Assembly (NCBI RefSeq): GCF_000429905.1
Contig: NZ_AUCT01000003.1
Coordinates: 186,001-250,000 of the forward strand
From: Desulfatibacillum aliphaticivorans DSM 15576
Lineage (GTDB): Bacteria; Desulfobacterota; Desulfobacteria; Desulfobacterales; Desulfatibacillaceae
Length of the DNA: 64,000 bases
Direction of reading: 5' to 3'
Shown: positions 54,673-64,000 of the stretch, in pieces
How the letters are laid out: each line of letters opens with the position of its first letter
Numbering within the stretch: the stretch's first letter is position 1
The notes under the pieces: generated by a model
What the model was told of the DNA's origin: nothing
The model's database searches: none
The model's input: only the letters and a program-made list of their open reading frames with translations
Translations under genes and position numbers: made by a program

Positions 54673-55499
54673 ACGCGTTTATCCAGCCATTCCAAAATGT
54701 CGGAAACCGGCTTTTCCCAGTTCAAATCATTATGGGTTTCGTGGAAGTAGCCGTCGTATTCAATGCGCGTTTTATCTTCGATGGTTATTTTTTCAAAAAA
54801 CTCCCTGCTGCATTTGGGATCCACCAATCGGTCGTCTCCGCCGTGAATGATAAGGATCGGCGTTTTCAAATCCCCAGCGTGTTTGCGCACCCATTTGATG
54901 GCGGAGCCCATTTCGGCGCCGAATCGGGCCGAAGCCAGGCTATGGACCATGGGGTCTTTTTTGTAGTCCATGACCACTCTGGGATCCCGGGAGATGTCGT
55001 TGGACTCCAGCTTGGAGTCCAGGGTGAAGCTGGGTATGACGTAGGAAATCAGCTTGCCGATCAGAAGCAGCACAGGACTGACGGCGCCCTGGGTGAGTGC
55101 AGGGCCTGAGATGACCGCGCCGTCGATGCCGTCGGGCAAACGCAGAAGGAATTCCAGGGCGATAAGGCCGCCCAGGCTGTGTCCCATGAGGAACAGGGGC
55201 TTGTCCGGCTCTTTTTCCCGCACCAGTTGGAGAAAGGCGAAGACGTCGGTGCGGAAATCCTCCCAGTTGCTGATGTGGCCCCGTTTTCCAAAGGATTTTC
55301 CATGCCCCCGGTTGTCAAAGCTGTACACGGCGTATCCGGCGGGAACCAGAACATTCACCACATTGGCGTATCTGCTGCTATGCTCTCCAAACCCATGGAC
55401 AATGGCCAAAACCGCTTTGGCGTCCTGATCCGGGCGCCAACGCTGGTAATACAGGTCCTGCCCCGGTCCTCTTTGAATAATTCCTTCCAAGTGTTCCAT
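54666..55499 (-). CDS. Alpha/beta hydrolase, monoacylglycerol-lipase-like
   Basis: 277 residues from the second ATG, behind GGGGG. HGFGEHSSRY and the nucleophile elbow GHSLGG (Ser108) match the monoglyceride-lipase subfamily; Asp and His of the triad lie near GGDDRLV and HETHNDL. No signal peptide, so cytoplasmic. Hydrolyses lipid or carboxyl esters. Confidence 0.88.
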   Translation of the reverse strand: MEHLEGIIQRGPGQDLYYQRWRPDQDAKAVLAIVHGFGEHSSRYANVVNVLVPAGYAVYSFDNRGHGKSFGKRGHISNWEDFRTDVFAFLQLVREKEPDKPLFLMGHSLGGLIALEFLLRLPDGIDGAVISGPALTQGAVSPVLLLIGKLISYVIPSFTLDSKLESNDISRDPRVVMDYKKDPMVHSLASARFGAEMGSAIKWVRKHAGDLKTPILIIHGGDDRLVDPKCSREFFEKITIEDKTRIEYDGYFHETHNDLNWEKPVSDILEWLDKRVG

Positions 55500-55681
55500 T
55501 ATGCACCCCCGGACGAAAGCTGAGCTATTCCGCAAATATCATGGTATGGGCTTTGCATTGCCAATAATCGAGTTTTTGAAACTGACAAGACTTTCATCAA
55601 GCATCTATTGCACTTGCTCTTTCACGTCAAGGCGTAAATTTAAAACCAACTCGGGGTAAATCAATATAATAGTCTAAAAAT

Positions 55682-58537
55682 ATGGAAAATTCATATCATG
55701 AAAAAAACATGCCCGACGGCGCAATCCGAAGCGAGGAAATTCTTATAGCCCAACGGGATTTAAGCATAGCCCTGGCCGGCGCCGTCAATATTGACGAGGC
55801 TGCAGTCACCTGTCTGGATGCAGCGCTCAAGATTACGGGGCTGGACGTGGGCAGCGTCCATTTAATCGATCCCATTAAGGGAGCACGGTTAGTTGCAAAC
55901 AAAGGCCTTTCCCAAACCTTTTTGAATGAATTACTCCGGCTGGCCATGGATTCTTCGCAAATGCGTTTGATCCTGGATGGCCAACCCATATACGCCAATG
56001 CAGGCTCCCCTCCCTGGAATCAGATCAAAGGCCTGGATTCGGAGCATCTGTCGGGCATGGGGCTTATTCCCATTATGCATGGCGCCAAGGTGATCGCCTG
56101 CTTTGGGCTGGCTTCGCACAAACTCAAGGCTGTGCCCGTCGAAGCCCGCACGGCCATCGAACTTATAGCAACCACGGTGGGCAACGCCATCGCCAGGATT
56201 CAGGCGCAGGAAGCCCTGGTCGAGAGCGAGGAGAAATTCCGTTTTTTGGCGGAAAACCAAAAAGACGTGGTGCTGTCCGTTGGTTTGGACCGCACAATTC
56301 GCTACTGCAGTCCGGCCATTAAGGAATTCGCCGGATACGGGCGCGACGAGGTTGAAGGGCGGGACTTTTTGGATTTTGTCGTGGAGGATAAGGACAGACG
56401 GTTTTTAGGCGACTATACTCCGGAGCAAGCCCAGAAGCGAGACGCCCTGACCGTGGAGTTCTTGTTTCAGCCCAAAAGCAGAGACCCGTTTTTTGTCGAA
56501 ATTGTGACCACGCGGCAGTTTGAGAACAACCGTGTGATCGCCCTTAACGTCATCATGCGGGATATTTCCAGACGCAAACGGGCCGAACAATCCCTTGAAA
56601 ACAACGAAAAGCAGCTTCGCTCCCTCATGGAGGCCCCGGCCAATTTCGCCGTGTACCGCCTGCAATACAGTCCGGAGAATCCGTTAAGCGTCTCCGTCGT
56701 GTTTGCCAGCCCTTCGTTAAAAACCATCTTCGGCATCGAAAATCCCATGGATTTCGATACATGGTGGGATATCATTCATGAAGACGACAGGACCGCTTTT
56801 GCTCAGGGGATGCTTATCTCCATGAATCAAATGAGCTTTCAAAGGAGCGCCCGATATTGTCATCCCGATGGAAGCCGGAGCGGGTGGCTGAAGGTAATCG
56901 CCAGCAACACGTTTGACGACATGGGCAGGCCGGAATACACAAACGGCGTGGTGTTGGACATCACGGGCCGCATGGAAGCGGAAAGAAACCTGATCGAGTC
57001 CAAAAGGGAACTGGAGCAAAGCGAGGAAAAGTACCGCTTGCTGGTGGAAAACGCCAACGAGGCCATTGGAATCATTCAGCACAACGTCCTGAAATTCCCC
57101 AATCAGGCCATGTGCAGCCTTTTGGGATATGACGGAAATGAGACGAATTATATTGACGTTTTTAAACAAATTCATCCCCTGGATAAAGGGCGGGCGCGGG
57201 ACGCCTTTGAGCACTTGCTTGACTCCGACGAACCCCATAAATCCCTCAGCCTAAGGGTTGTTGCGCGTTCAGGCGCCACCAAATGGGCTACGGCCAACCT
57301 GGTCCGGATCAAATGGGAGGATGAACCCGCGGCCATGGCCATTATCCGGGATGTGACCAATGAAAAGCACCTGGAAACCAAATTGCGGCAGGCCCAAAAA
57401 ATGGAGGCCATCGGCACCCTTGCCGGAGGCATCGCCCATAATTTCAATAACCTTTTGAATATCATCATGGGCTTTACGGAACTGACCATGTCGGACATGA
57501 GGCCTAAAACAAGATCCAGGGAAAACCTGCAGCAAGTGCTGAACGCTTCCCACAGGGCCAAAGACCTGGTCAGCCAAATCCTGACATTCTCCCGCCAGGA
57601 CTCGATGGAAAAGTCGCCTATCAATTTGGGGTCTTTGGCGGCCGACGCCGTTAGATTGCTCCAAGCCACCCTGCCGGCGACAGTTGTGGTGAACTCTAAA
57701 ATCCCTCCGGAGCCCTGCCCTATCAAAGGCAATGACACCCAGATTAAGCAGCTCATCATGAATCTGGGAACCAACGCCGTCCAGGCTATGAACGGAAAGG
57801 GCGGAACCCTGTCCCTTTTATTGGATAATGTGGAAGCGGAAGCCTGGGAATTGGAGATGGAGGCGCCGGGACTGCTGATTCCGGCCATACGATTGATGGT
57901 CACGGATACGGGCCGCGGCATGGACGCCAAAACCCTGGCGCAAATTTTCGATCCTTATTTTACAACCCTGGAGCCCGGGCAAGGCACAGGGCTTGGCCTT
58001 TCGGTCGTCCACGGGATTGTGAAAGCCCATGGCGGTTCTATTTCCGTGCGAAGCACGCCGGGCAAAGGGACATCCTTTACCGTGCTGTTTCCCAGGCTGG
58101 AGGACGCGATTATGGAGGCGCCCAAGAAACCATCCATCGCCCTGGGCGAGGGAGAGCGCGTGGTTTTCGTCGATGATGAACCTTCCATCGCGGAGTTGGG
58201 AAAAAACCTGCTGGAAAAGCTGCAATACAAGCCGGTCATATTTACCAGCCCGTTAAAAGCGTTGGAATATCTGCAGGAAGGGGGGGAGCCCGTCGACCTT
58301 TTGGTGACGGACCAGACCATGCCCATCATGACCGGCGAAGCGTTGATACACAAGGTGCGGGAGTTTGCTCCGGACCTTCCGGTGATCGCATGCACGGGGC
58401 ACAGCGATTTTTTCGATCGCGCCAAGGCCGCGAAACTGGGGATCCAGGCCTTTTGCACCAAACCTTTGTCGTTGGTTCAGTTTTCCGGAACCGTGCGAAA
58501 AGTGCTGGATGATTTCAAGAAGAGCACAGGCCGCTAA
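55682..58537 (+). CDS. GAF-PAS hybrid histidine kinase with receiver
   Basis: 951 residues. A GAF domain (about 25-180), three PAS domains (about 185-305, 310-430, 450-570), a dimerisation domain with His586 in GGIAHNFNNLLN, an ATPase domain with GTGLGLSVVHG, and a C-terminal receiver with Asp877 in LVTDQTMP. Cytoplasmic. Third large sensor kinase of the window; domain order closest to that at 38.1 kb. Confidence 0.92.
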   Translation: MENSYHEKNMPDGAIRSEEILIAQRDLSIALAGAVNIDEAAVTCLDAALKITGLDVGSVHLIDPIKGARLVANKGLSQTFLNELLRLAMDSSQMRLILDGQPIYANAGSPPWNQIKGLDSEHLSGMGLIPIMHGAKVIACFGLASHKLKAVPVEARTAIELIATTVGNAIARIQAQEALVESEEKFRFLAENQKDVVLSVGLDRTIRYCSPAIKEFAGYGRDEVEGRDFLDFVVEDKDRRFLGDYTPEQAQKRDALTVEFLFQPKSRDPFFVEIVTTRQFENNRVIALNVIMRDISRRKRAEQSLENNEKQLRSLMEAPANFAVYRLQYSPENPLSVSVVFASPSLKTIFGIENPMDFDTWWDIIHEDDRTAFAQGMLISMNQMSFQRSARYCHPDGSRSGWLKVIASNTFDDMGRPEYTNGVVLDITGRMEAERNLIESKRELEQSEEKYRLLVENANEAIGIIQHNVLKFPNQAMCSLLGYDGNETNYIDVFKQIHPLDKGRARDAFEHLLDSDEPHKSLSLRVVARSGATKWATANLVRIKWEDEPAAMAIIRDVTNEKHLETKLRQAQKMEAIGTLAGGIAHNFNNLLNIIMGFTELTMSDMRPKTRSRENLQQVLNASHRAKDLVSQILTFSRQDSMEKSPINLGSLAADAVRLLQATLPATVVVNSKIPPEPCPIKGNDTQIKQLIMNLGTNAVQAMNGKGGTLSLLLDNVEAEAWELEMEAPGLLIPAIRLMVTDTGRGMDAKTLAQIFDPYFTTLEPGQGTGLGLSVVHGIVKAHGGSISVRSTPGKGTSFTVLFPRLEDAIMEAPKKPSIALGEGERVVFVDDEPSIAELGKNLLEKLQYKPVIFTSPLKALEYLQEGGEPVDLLVTDQTMPIMTGEALIHKVREFAPDLPVIACTGHSDFFDRAKAAKLGIQAFCTKPLSLVQFSGTVRKVLDDFKKSTGR

Positions 58538-58761
58538 AGCCGGGCCGCCATAATATTCTATCGATGAATTTCACGGGGACGCATTACGCTTTTCCTCGCT
58601 CTTGCCTTATGAATTGTCGGACCGCCGGGGAGATAAGTTCATTGCCCCGGAAATCGCGCAGCAAATAAAGCTCCCGCCGTTCAGGTGCGGGGGCTTTTAC
58701 AATGCTGATTGCTGACCGGCCCCCGTTAAAAGGCTTCCGGTCAATTTTTTCATCAAAAAAG

Positions 58762-61035
58762 TCAATCCCCCCAGGTAAGGGCCGGCGCCTGACGGGGCTC
58801 ATCCGGGGCCGGCAAGGCCTCTGCAGGCTGCTCCTCATACACATCGGCGGACTGTCTATTATTGACAAAATTATCAAGAATCTCTCTTAAGGAGCCGGCC
58901 TGGGACGAAAGCTCCTGGGCCGCGGCCGCGGTTTCCTCGGCGTTGGCGGTGTTTTGCTGGGTTACGGAGTCAATCTGGGTAAGGCCCTGGTTAATTTGAG
59001 ATATGCCTTGGGCCTGTTCGTTGGAGGAGGCGGCGATTTCATCCACCAGGTCAGACACTTTGCCAACGTCCTGAATAATCTCCGTGAGAACGCTCACTGT
59101 CTGTTGAGCCACGTCGTTTCCATGGGAAATTTTCGCTCCGGACCCTTCAATAAGGACGGAAGTTTCTTCCGCCGCTTTGGCGCTGCGGGCGGCCAAAGCC
59201 CGTACTTCCTGAGCAACCACGGCGAATCCTTTTCCGTGGGCGCCGGCCCTGGCGGCTTCAACGGCCGCGTTGAGGGCAAGGAGGTTTGTTTGAAAGGCAA
59301 TGTCGTCGATGGTCTTGATGATGCGGGAAATGTCCCCGCTGGCTCTTTCAATATCCGCCATGGCGGACTCCAGCGCCTGCACCTGTTCGCTTCCCTGCTG
59401 CCCGGAATCCCTGGCGGAGCTTGCAAGCTGGCTGGCCTGTTCCGCGTTTTCGGCGTTCGTCCGGGTCTGGGAATGGATTTCATTCATGGATGCGGAAATC
59501 TCCTCAAGGGATGAGGCCTGCTCGGTCGCCCCTTGAGACAAAGACTGGCTGGCGTCGGCGACCTGGTTGGCGCCGCTTGTCACCTGATGCGCAACCTGGG
59601 TTACATTTTGCACAACCTCCTGCAACTCGGACAGGTTCTTTTGTATTTCGGCTTGGCTGGCCTCGATACTGTCCGCCATGGCGTCCAAGGCATCGGAAAG
59701 CTGCCCCACTTCATTATCCATGTTCAAGCGCATGCGTTTGGACAAATCCCCGTCCCTTATGGCTTGGGCGAACTGAACCGTCCTGGCGATGGGCCGGCGG
59801 ATGGAAGCCGTAATAAGGAAAGCGGCCAGAATCCCCGCCAATATAGCAAAAATCCCCACGCCAATCCCAATTTTTCCTTGCCGGCCTGCAAATGCCGCAG
59901 TGTCATTGGTAACCTTGGCTATGGTTTCATCCACCTGTTTATCCATGGCCCTCAGCAAGGGAGTAATGGCATTAACGCTGTCATTCATGGCCTTGGACAG
60001 TGAGGCCACATTTTGATCCTCGGCAGCCAATTCGTCAAAGACCGTAAGGTATTGGTTGATGGCCGCTTTCAGGCGATCCACCTCCTCCTGGGCGACCTGG
60101 GAGCTTTCCAGGGCTTGAACCAACGCCTCCATTCCCTGATGCACTTCGTCTACATACCTGTCCTCTCCCCGAAGCAAATAATCCTTTTCAGCCTTTCTCA
60201 CGGACAGAATCAAGGCTTCCGACCGCGGCACGTATGTCGAAGCTATGGCTTCCTCCATATCGCGGACCGGTCTTCTGTTCAGGGATTCATAAGAGGAGTC
60301 AAGCATGAGGCCGGGGCCGTAATCCTCCAGGGTTTTAAAGTATCTGGCCCGGTACTTTTTATACAAATCCAACGCCTCCAATTGGGCCTTGACGGACTCC
60401 GCATCGCCCGTGCTTTTCCCCAGGAGGCCTTCATATTCAGCAATGGCTTCATCCCATGTTGTTTTGTCGCGGTCGGCCTGAGTACGATGGTAGTCCTTTT
60501 CATGGCGGCGAAGGTTCAGGTAGGATTCCCGAAGGTCGTCTATGGCATGCTTGCCCATGGCGTTCTGGAGAATCTGCGCCTGCTCCCTGAGAGCCCCCTG
60601 CAGCCCGGACACAGGATCCAGGCCCTTTCGCTTCTCCGCCTCCACCAGGGTATGAAACGCCGTAACATATTCCTGCTCCTTGATAATGACCTTCCCGGCC
60701 GCGCGCGCGATATCCTCGTGGCCCGCCTCCCTGGCCAGGGTTATTGTTTCACCTAGCATCTTTTCAAATGCAGCCGCGCTTTGACTGAATTGCTCCACAT
60801 ACTCAGGATCCTTGTACAACATGAAATCCTTTTCATTACTCAGGCATTCCAGCATGCCTGCGCCGGCCTTTATGGTCGCCACTTTTATACCGCCTTCGTT
60901 CGTCAATAAATTAGCAAAGCTGCCGGCGGTTTTTTGAAAGCCGTTGGTTGAAACGACAATCACGGCCACAAGGCAGATTAAAACAAGACCAAAACCATAC
61001 ATTAACTGCGTCCTTACCTTCATTTTTTCGAACAT
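58762..61035 (-). CDS. Methyl-accepting chemotaxis protein
   Basis: 757 residues; the ATG chosen has AAGGAG 7 bases upstream. One membrane segment near residues 12-30, a helical periplasmic sensor domain of about 350 residues, a second segment near 395-415, HAMP, then the signalling domain with the hairpin tip IDDIAFQTNLLALNAAVEAA. No terminal pentapeptide for CheR/CheB tethering; the C-terminus is LTWGD. No other chemotaxis genes adjacent. Confidence 0.9.
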   Translation of the reverse strand: MFEKMKVRTQLMYGFGLVLICLVAVIVVSTNGFQKTAGSFANLLTNEGGIKVATIKAGAGMLECLSNEKDFMLYKDPEYVEQFSQSAAAFEKMLGETITLAREAGHEDIARAAGKVIIKEQEYVTAFHTLVEAEKRKGLDPVSGLQGALREQAQILQNAMGKHAIDDLRESYLNLRRHEKDYHRTQADRDKTTWDEAIAEYEGLLGKSTGDAESVKAQLEALDLYKKYRARYFKTLEDYGPGLMLDSSYESLNRRPVRDMEEAIASTYVPRSEALILSVRKAEKDYLLRGEDRYVDEVHQGMEALVQALESSQVAQEEVDRLKAAINQYLTVFDELAAEDQNVASLSKAMNDSVNAITPLLRAMDKQVDETIAKVTNDTAAFAGRQGKIGIGVGIFAILAGILAAFLITASIRRPIARTVQFAQAIRDGDLSKRMRLNMDNEVGQLSDALDAMADSIEASQAEIQKNLSELQEVVQNVTQVAHQVTSGANQVADASQSLSQGATEQASSLEEISASMNEIHSQTRTNAENAEQASQLASSARDSGQQGSEQVQALESAMADIERASGDISRIIKTIDDIAFQTNLLALNAAVEAARAGAHGKGFAVVAQEVRALAARSAKAAEETSVLIEGSGAKISHGNDVAQQTVSVLTEIIQDVGKVSDLVDEIAASSNEQAQGISQINQGLTQIDSVTQQNTANAEETAAAAQELSSQAGSLREILDNFVNNRQSADVYEEQPAEALPAPDEPRQAPALTWGD

Positions 61036-61215
61036 TTCCATTCTCCTTGCTGAGGCATAGCCGAAAAACAAATGTTCAGGTTTGAATGAGCAAAATGCAT
61101 GCCACAAACGAACCGGCTTTAGCGCTCGTTTGTAAAAAGCCGTCAAAGGAATGGGTTGGAGGCAAAACGGCCTGGAGAGGCGCGGGAGTTGGTGCGGAGA
61201 AACCCGGCGCGAGCG

Positions 61216-61235
61216 TTATAGGGGACATCCTATAA
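61216..61235. repeat. Inverted repeat with GGGGACA motif downstream of the transposase
   Basis: TTATAGG and CCTATAA flank a GGACAT centre (together GGGGACAT). Lies just beyond the 3' end of the transposase and echoes the GGGGACG motifs on its other side. Confidence 0.5.
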
Positions 61236-61243
61236 GGTACTAA

Positions 61244-62281
61244 TTATCCATTTGGCGGCTCGGAATCAAGGGGGCAATCATCCAATATATAGCTGTTTTC
61301 ATAGGCTATTCTCCGGCCGCGATTTACGGCGTGCGTTATCCCTGAACTGGTCATTGACAGTTCCCGGGCCAGATCTGCTTGGGCGGCTCCCCATTTTTTT
61401 GCAGCCTAATAACAATAAAGACTTCGGGCGTCGGCCAAAGGCCTCTGCCGCGATTTGGCAAGGACCCACTCAGGCTCCACGCCAAAAAGCGCCGAGGCCT
61501 TTTCCAAGGCTGTTTTTTTGTCAATGCCTTTGGCCGCCAGAAGATACCTGGCGGCAAGGTTTTCTTTGGCTTGGTTCAGGATCGACTGCACAAAATCCCC
61601 GTCCCCCAAAATTCGTTGGTCGCTTTTCTGGCGGGATTCCTTGGATGGAAACGCCGCCTTGACCGCCTCCCAGCCTCCCAGGCTGCGCACAAGTCCTCCG
61701 CCGGTGAGGTCATCCCGCCGGCCCATGCTCTGTCCGGACTTCAAGAAATCGCTGTAACGCTTGCACGAAACGCGTAAAGAGCCCCCAAACGCCGCCAGAA
61801 CAAAACCCGTTTCCTGCCAGGGGCGTTCCATGTTTCCCAGCAAGGCTCCATGGCCGCAATACCGGTGGGATGCAAGCTCTTTCAAGTCAGAAGCCGCTCC
61901 TGCGCGCAGAGGATTCAGATGGATGTATCGAACCAACTCTTTGAAATACGCGTTTTCCTGACAGAGCACGGATTTAAACCGGTTTTGAAACAAAGGGCCA
62001 TGGCGAAAATACCGGCGGTTGAAATAGCCGGCGTAACCGGTCATGAGGCGGCGCATGACATGGGAGATCCCTCCAGGGGGGCTGCGAAAAAGGAAGTGGG
62101 CATGGTTATCCATGAAAACCCACGCGTAACAGACCGTTTGGGTTTCAGGCAGGATCAGGGCAAGGCGATCCACAAGGGCGTCCCGGTCCTGGTCGTCGAC
62201 GAAAATCGGTTTGCGCTCGATTCCACGGATCATCACATGATGCAATAAACCGGGCGCGTCTAATCGGGATTGGCGAGGCAT
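61244..62281 (-). pseudogene. REP-associated tyrosine transposase split by in-frame TAG
   Basis: From the ATG at 62281 the frame runs 291 residues to TAG at 61406-61408. HAHFLF and YIHLNPLRAG with the Tyr are the Y1/HUH features. After the TAG the same frame is open for another 53 codons to TAA at 61246-61244, encoding WGAAQADLARELSM and VNRGRRIAYEN, the helix-turn-helix that family members carry after the LYCYW sequence. The TAG falls where relatives have Trp, so TGG to TAG is the simplest change. Truncated, decayed or read through. Confidence 0.8.
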
Positions 62282-62394
62282 AATATGTTCCTATTACCTT
62301 AAATTATCACCCAGGTCACGTCCCCTAAATCATGAAAGTCAATGATGGAGTTAGTCAAATAATCAAAGACGTCCCCAAAAGTCATTCGTCCCCA

Positions 62395-62470
62395 AAAGTC
62401 ATTTTGACTTTTTGACGGACGTCCCCAAGAGTCCAAAGTCATTTTGACTTTTTGACGGACGTCCCCAAGA
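62395..62470. repeat. 36-bp direct repeat, two copies
   Basis: Two identical 36-base copies at 62395-62430 and 62435-62470 (period 40), each containing the palindrome AAAGTCATTTTGACTTT and ending in CGTCCCCAAGA. Confidence 0.85.
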
Positions 62471-63184
62471 TTCAGATGCGGGCGAAAACCGAAATTTTAT
62501 GTTTCAGGCCCCACTCTGGGGGCTTGCCAACCAGTCCAACCGCCTCAAACATCGTACAAAATCAATGTGCTACAGAGTTTCTTAATTTCTTAAACACGTC
62601 CCCTAAAGTCATTTCTTTCTTTAAAACGTCCCCTGAAGTTCTAAAGTCCAAGAGCCCTGTTCACCACGCCCTATGTGCCCAAAGATCAAGTAGTCCTAAG
62701 GCCACAAGAAGGAACCCCCATATAATGTGTCCATTTTGTCTTTTTATAAGTGATAGATTATTACTGGCTCGAAAAAAAATTCTTGGGGACGTCCCTTAAT
62801 AAGTCACTAACTTTGGATTAATTTTAAAATTAGCTTGTTATACAGATGTAATTTAGAAAAAAAAGGGTTAGTGAGCGTTTATATTAAGGGAAGGAACGGC
62901 CCTACCAAGCCAACCCTCCCCCAACTTTGCCGTATTTTTATTCGAATGTCAAAGAAGCTGGCGATAATCCGCCGTTTGCTGCAATACGAGTACGGGAATG
63001 GAAAAGGGTTCACGCAGGCGAACCCGCACAAAGATTTTTTTTGATTATAGGAACTGCTGATTCATACTATCACAGGCTCCCTGCATCAAGACTTTAGTTT
63101 GGGGGGAAGGCGTGCGCCATACATGATGGAGGGAGAGCGCATGGATTTTGTTTCCTTGGGAACCAGGCGCCTTTTGAACTCAAT

Positions 63185-63232
63185 ACCCAAAAAAGAGAAA
63201 AGCCCCGTCCCGGCGGCGCCGGAACAGGGCTT
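63185..63232 (-). terminator. Terminator of the CoA-transferase gene
   Basis: On the minus strand AAGCCC pairs with GGGCTT around an inner TCCGGCG/CGCCGGGA stem, followed by TTTTCTCTTTTTT. Confidence 0.75.
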
Positions 63233-63306
63233 GGATGCTTTGTTGCACATTATTCGCGCAGGGGGTCGCCCCCCCGCGCAGTTTCAAAAAAAAATTTCAG
63301 CGGCGG

Positions 63307-63999
63307 CTATTGCAGCTTCACATACCCGGCATTGGACAGGGCGTGCACCACCAGCTTTTGCATGAGTTTTTCCTTAACGCCCTTGGGGGCGTCCAGGTTC
63401 ATGCGTTTGAGATACGGCGTCGCTTCCGGAGGAACGGGCGCCTTGAAATCCTTGATGAGCGCCTTGGAGGCCTTGAATTTATTGGCCGTCATGCCGCCCT
63501 TGAACTTACGCAGGGAGGCGCCCAGGGCCACTTCCTCGTCCGTGAACTCCTTGCCGAAGGGGAAGGGCTTGAAGTAACCCTTGGCCTTGAAGGGCGCCAG
63601 CTTCTTTTCCAGTTGATCGGGATAGTTATTGCGGTATTCATAAGGAATTTCATAATCCATGGGCACTTTCCCGGCTTTTTTGGCTTCGTCCAGCAACTCG
63701 TCCTGGAAGCGGGAGTCGGCGACTTTGATGAGTTCGGTCATCACCACCCAGTCCTGTTTGCTCCGAAGGTCGGCTATGCCGTATTCGGTGACCACAATGT
63801 CCCGTAAGTGGCGCGGTATGGTGGTGTAGCCGTAATTGAACAGAATATTGGACTTGACTTCCTTGGGCGTTTCCTTGGTGCTGCGGAGCATCATGATGAG
63901 CCTTGCGTCGGGCAGGGCGTGGGCCATGGATACGAAGTTATACTGCCCGCCCACCCCGCTGATGACCGTGCCGTTTCGCAGGGCGTCGGAAGCCACGTT
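63307..63999 (-). CDS. Acetyl-CoA hydrolase/CoA-transferase family protein, C-terminal part
   Basis: The frame enters from the right edge, so only the last 230 or so residues are visible. GGQYNFVSMAHALPDARLIM and VVTEYGIADLR are the C-terminal signatures of the family that includes acetate- and butyrate-CoA transferases. The active-site Glu region is not in view. The tail with PYLKRMNLDAPKG is longer than in minimal members. Probably part of acyl-CoA metabolism. Confidence 0.85.
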   Translation of the reverse strand, partial: NVASDALRNGTVISGVGGQYNFVSMAHALPDARLIMMLRSTKETPKEVKSNILFNYGYTTIPRHLRDIVVTEYGIADLRSKQDWVVMTELIKVADSRFQDELLDEAKKAGKVPMDYEIPYEYRNNYPDQLEKKLAPFKAKGYFKPFPFGKEFTDEEVALGASLRKFKGGMTANKFKASKALIKDFKAPVPPEATPYLKRMNLDAPKGVKEKLMQKLVVHALSNAGYVKLQ

Positions 64000-64000
64000 G

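Larger units (their letters stand above)
62282..63306. other. Repeat-rich region upstream of the transposase
   Basis: About 1 kb without a credible gene. CGTCCCC motifs at 62318, 62369, 62387, 62419, 62459, 62596, 62626 and 62785 are scattered through it, several followed by AAGTCATT. The AT-rich part at 62540-62880 shows no known feature. Confidence 0.6.

Noticed and set aside
62395..62470. CRISPR array
   Set aside because: Only two 36-bp copies with a 4-base gap, no spacers and no cas genes.

Overview
The window (64 kb, GC-rich except for a few AT-rich intergenic stretches) looks like the chromosome of a strictly anaerobic deltaproteobacterium, probably a sulfate reducer of the Desulfobacteria/Desulfatibacillum kind. 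This rests on the content: a glycyl radical enzyme with its activase, a molybdopterin enzyme with a dedicated FmdE/MoeA-type fusion, ferredoxin-type proteins, several large PAS sensor kinases and REP-type transposase debris. The organism name is inference. I saw no rRNA, convincing tRNA or CRISPR array.

Layout. 1-1.8 kb: a minus-strand unit with a MauE-like membrane thiol protein, a partial membrane protein and two possible tiny leader proteins. 2.2-8.5 kb: three secreted alkaline-phosphatase-superfamily proteins with different nucleophile residues, a 61-residue protein and a sulfotransferase-like protein. 8.5-13.4 kb: a multi-PAS kinase, a SprA-like HEAAH protein and a C39-like peptidase. 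13.4-18.5 kb: lepA behind a promoter that runs straight into a terminator hairpin, leuC-leuD, and a ferredoxin-nitroreductase. 18.8-24.5 kb: a tight five-gene operon (ATPase/acetyltransferase-like protein, HisC-like aminotransferase, adenosine-deaminase-like hydrolase, MFS transporter, GNAT) that looks like an uncharacterised small-molecule pathway. 24.6-29.6 kb: split UxaA-type dehydratase, Crp-like regulator, thioesterase, ferredoxin protein and GlxA-type regulator. 29.8-33 kb: two divergent secreted proteins around an AT-rich region, one with a G10 tract at its ribosome binding site.

33-41.3 kb: lone response regulator, orphan glycyl radical enzyme, activase, FMN split-barrel protein, hybrid kinase, DUF4870 protein and NemR-like TetR regulator. 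41.3-45.9 kb: molybdopterin oxidoreductase, FmdE-MoeA fusion and AhpD-like protein. 46.4-48.2 kb: a winged-helix/Fic fusion preceded by six perfect-period 24-bp repeats. 48.2-51.1 kb: a sphingosine-phosphate-lyase-like PLP decarboxylase and a GltS-type symporter interrupted by one in-frame TAG. 51.1-55.5 kb: TauE exporter, thioesterase, palindromic element, truncated crotonase, HxlR regulator, membrane acyltransferase-like protein and lipase-like hydrolase. 55.7-61 kb: hybrid kinase and chemoreceptor. 61.2-62.8 kb: a REP-associated tyrosine transposase, also split by an in-frame TAG, beside a field of CGTCCCC repeats. 63.3 kb to the edge: a partial CoA-transferase/acetyl-CoA hydrolase gene.

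Most distinctive signals: (1) two genes whose reading frames continue intact beyond a single TAG; (2) the Fic fusion with its 24-bp iteron-like array; (3) the orphan glycyl radical enzyme locus; (4) the five-gene operon at 18.8-24.5 kb; (5) the phosphatase-superfamily cluster with a shared LGYI-type C-terminal tail; (6) hairpin and palindromic repeats, two of which show compensatory base changes.
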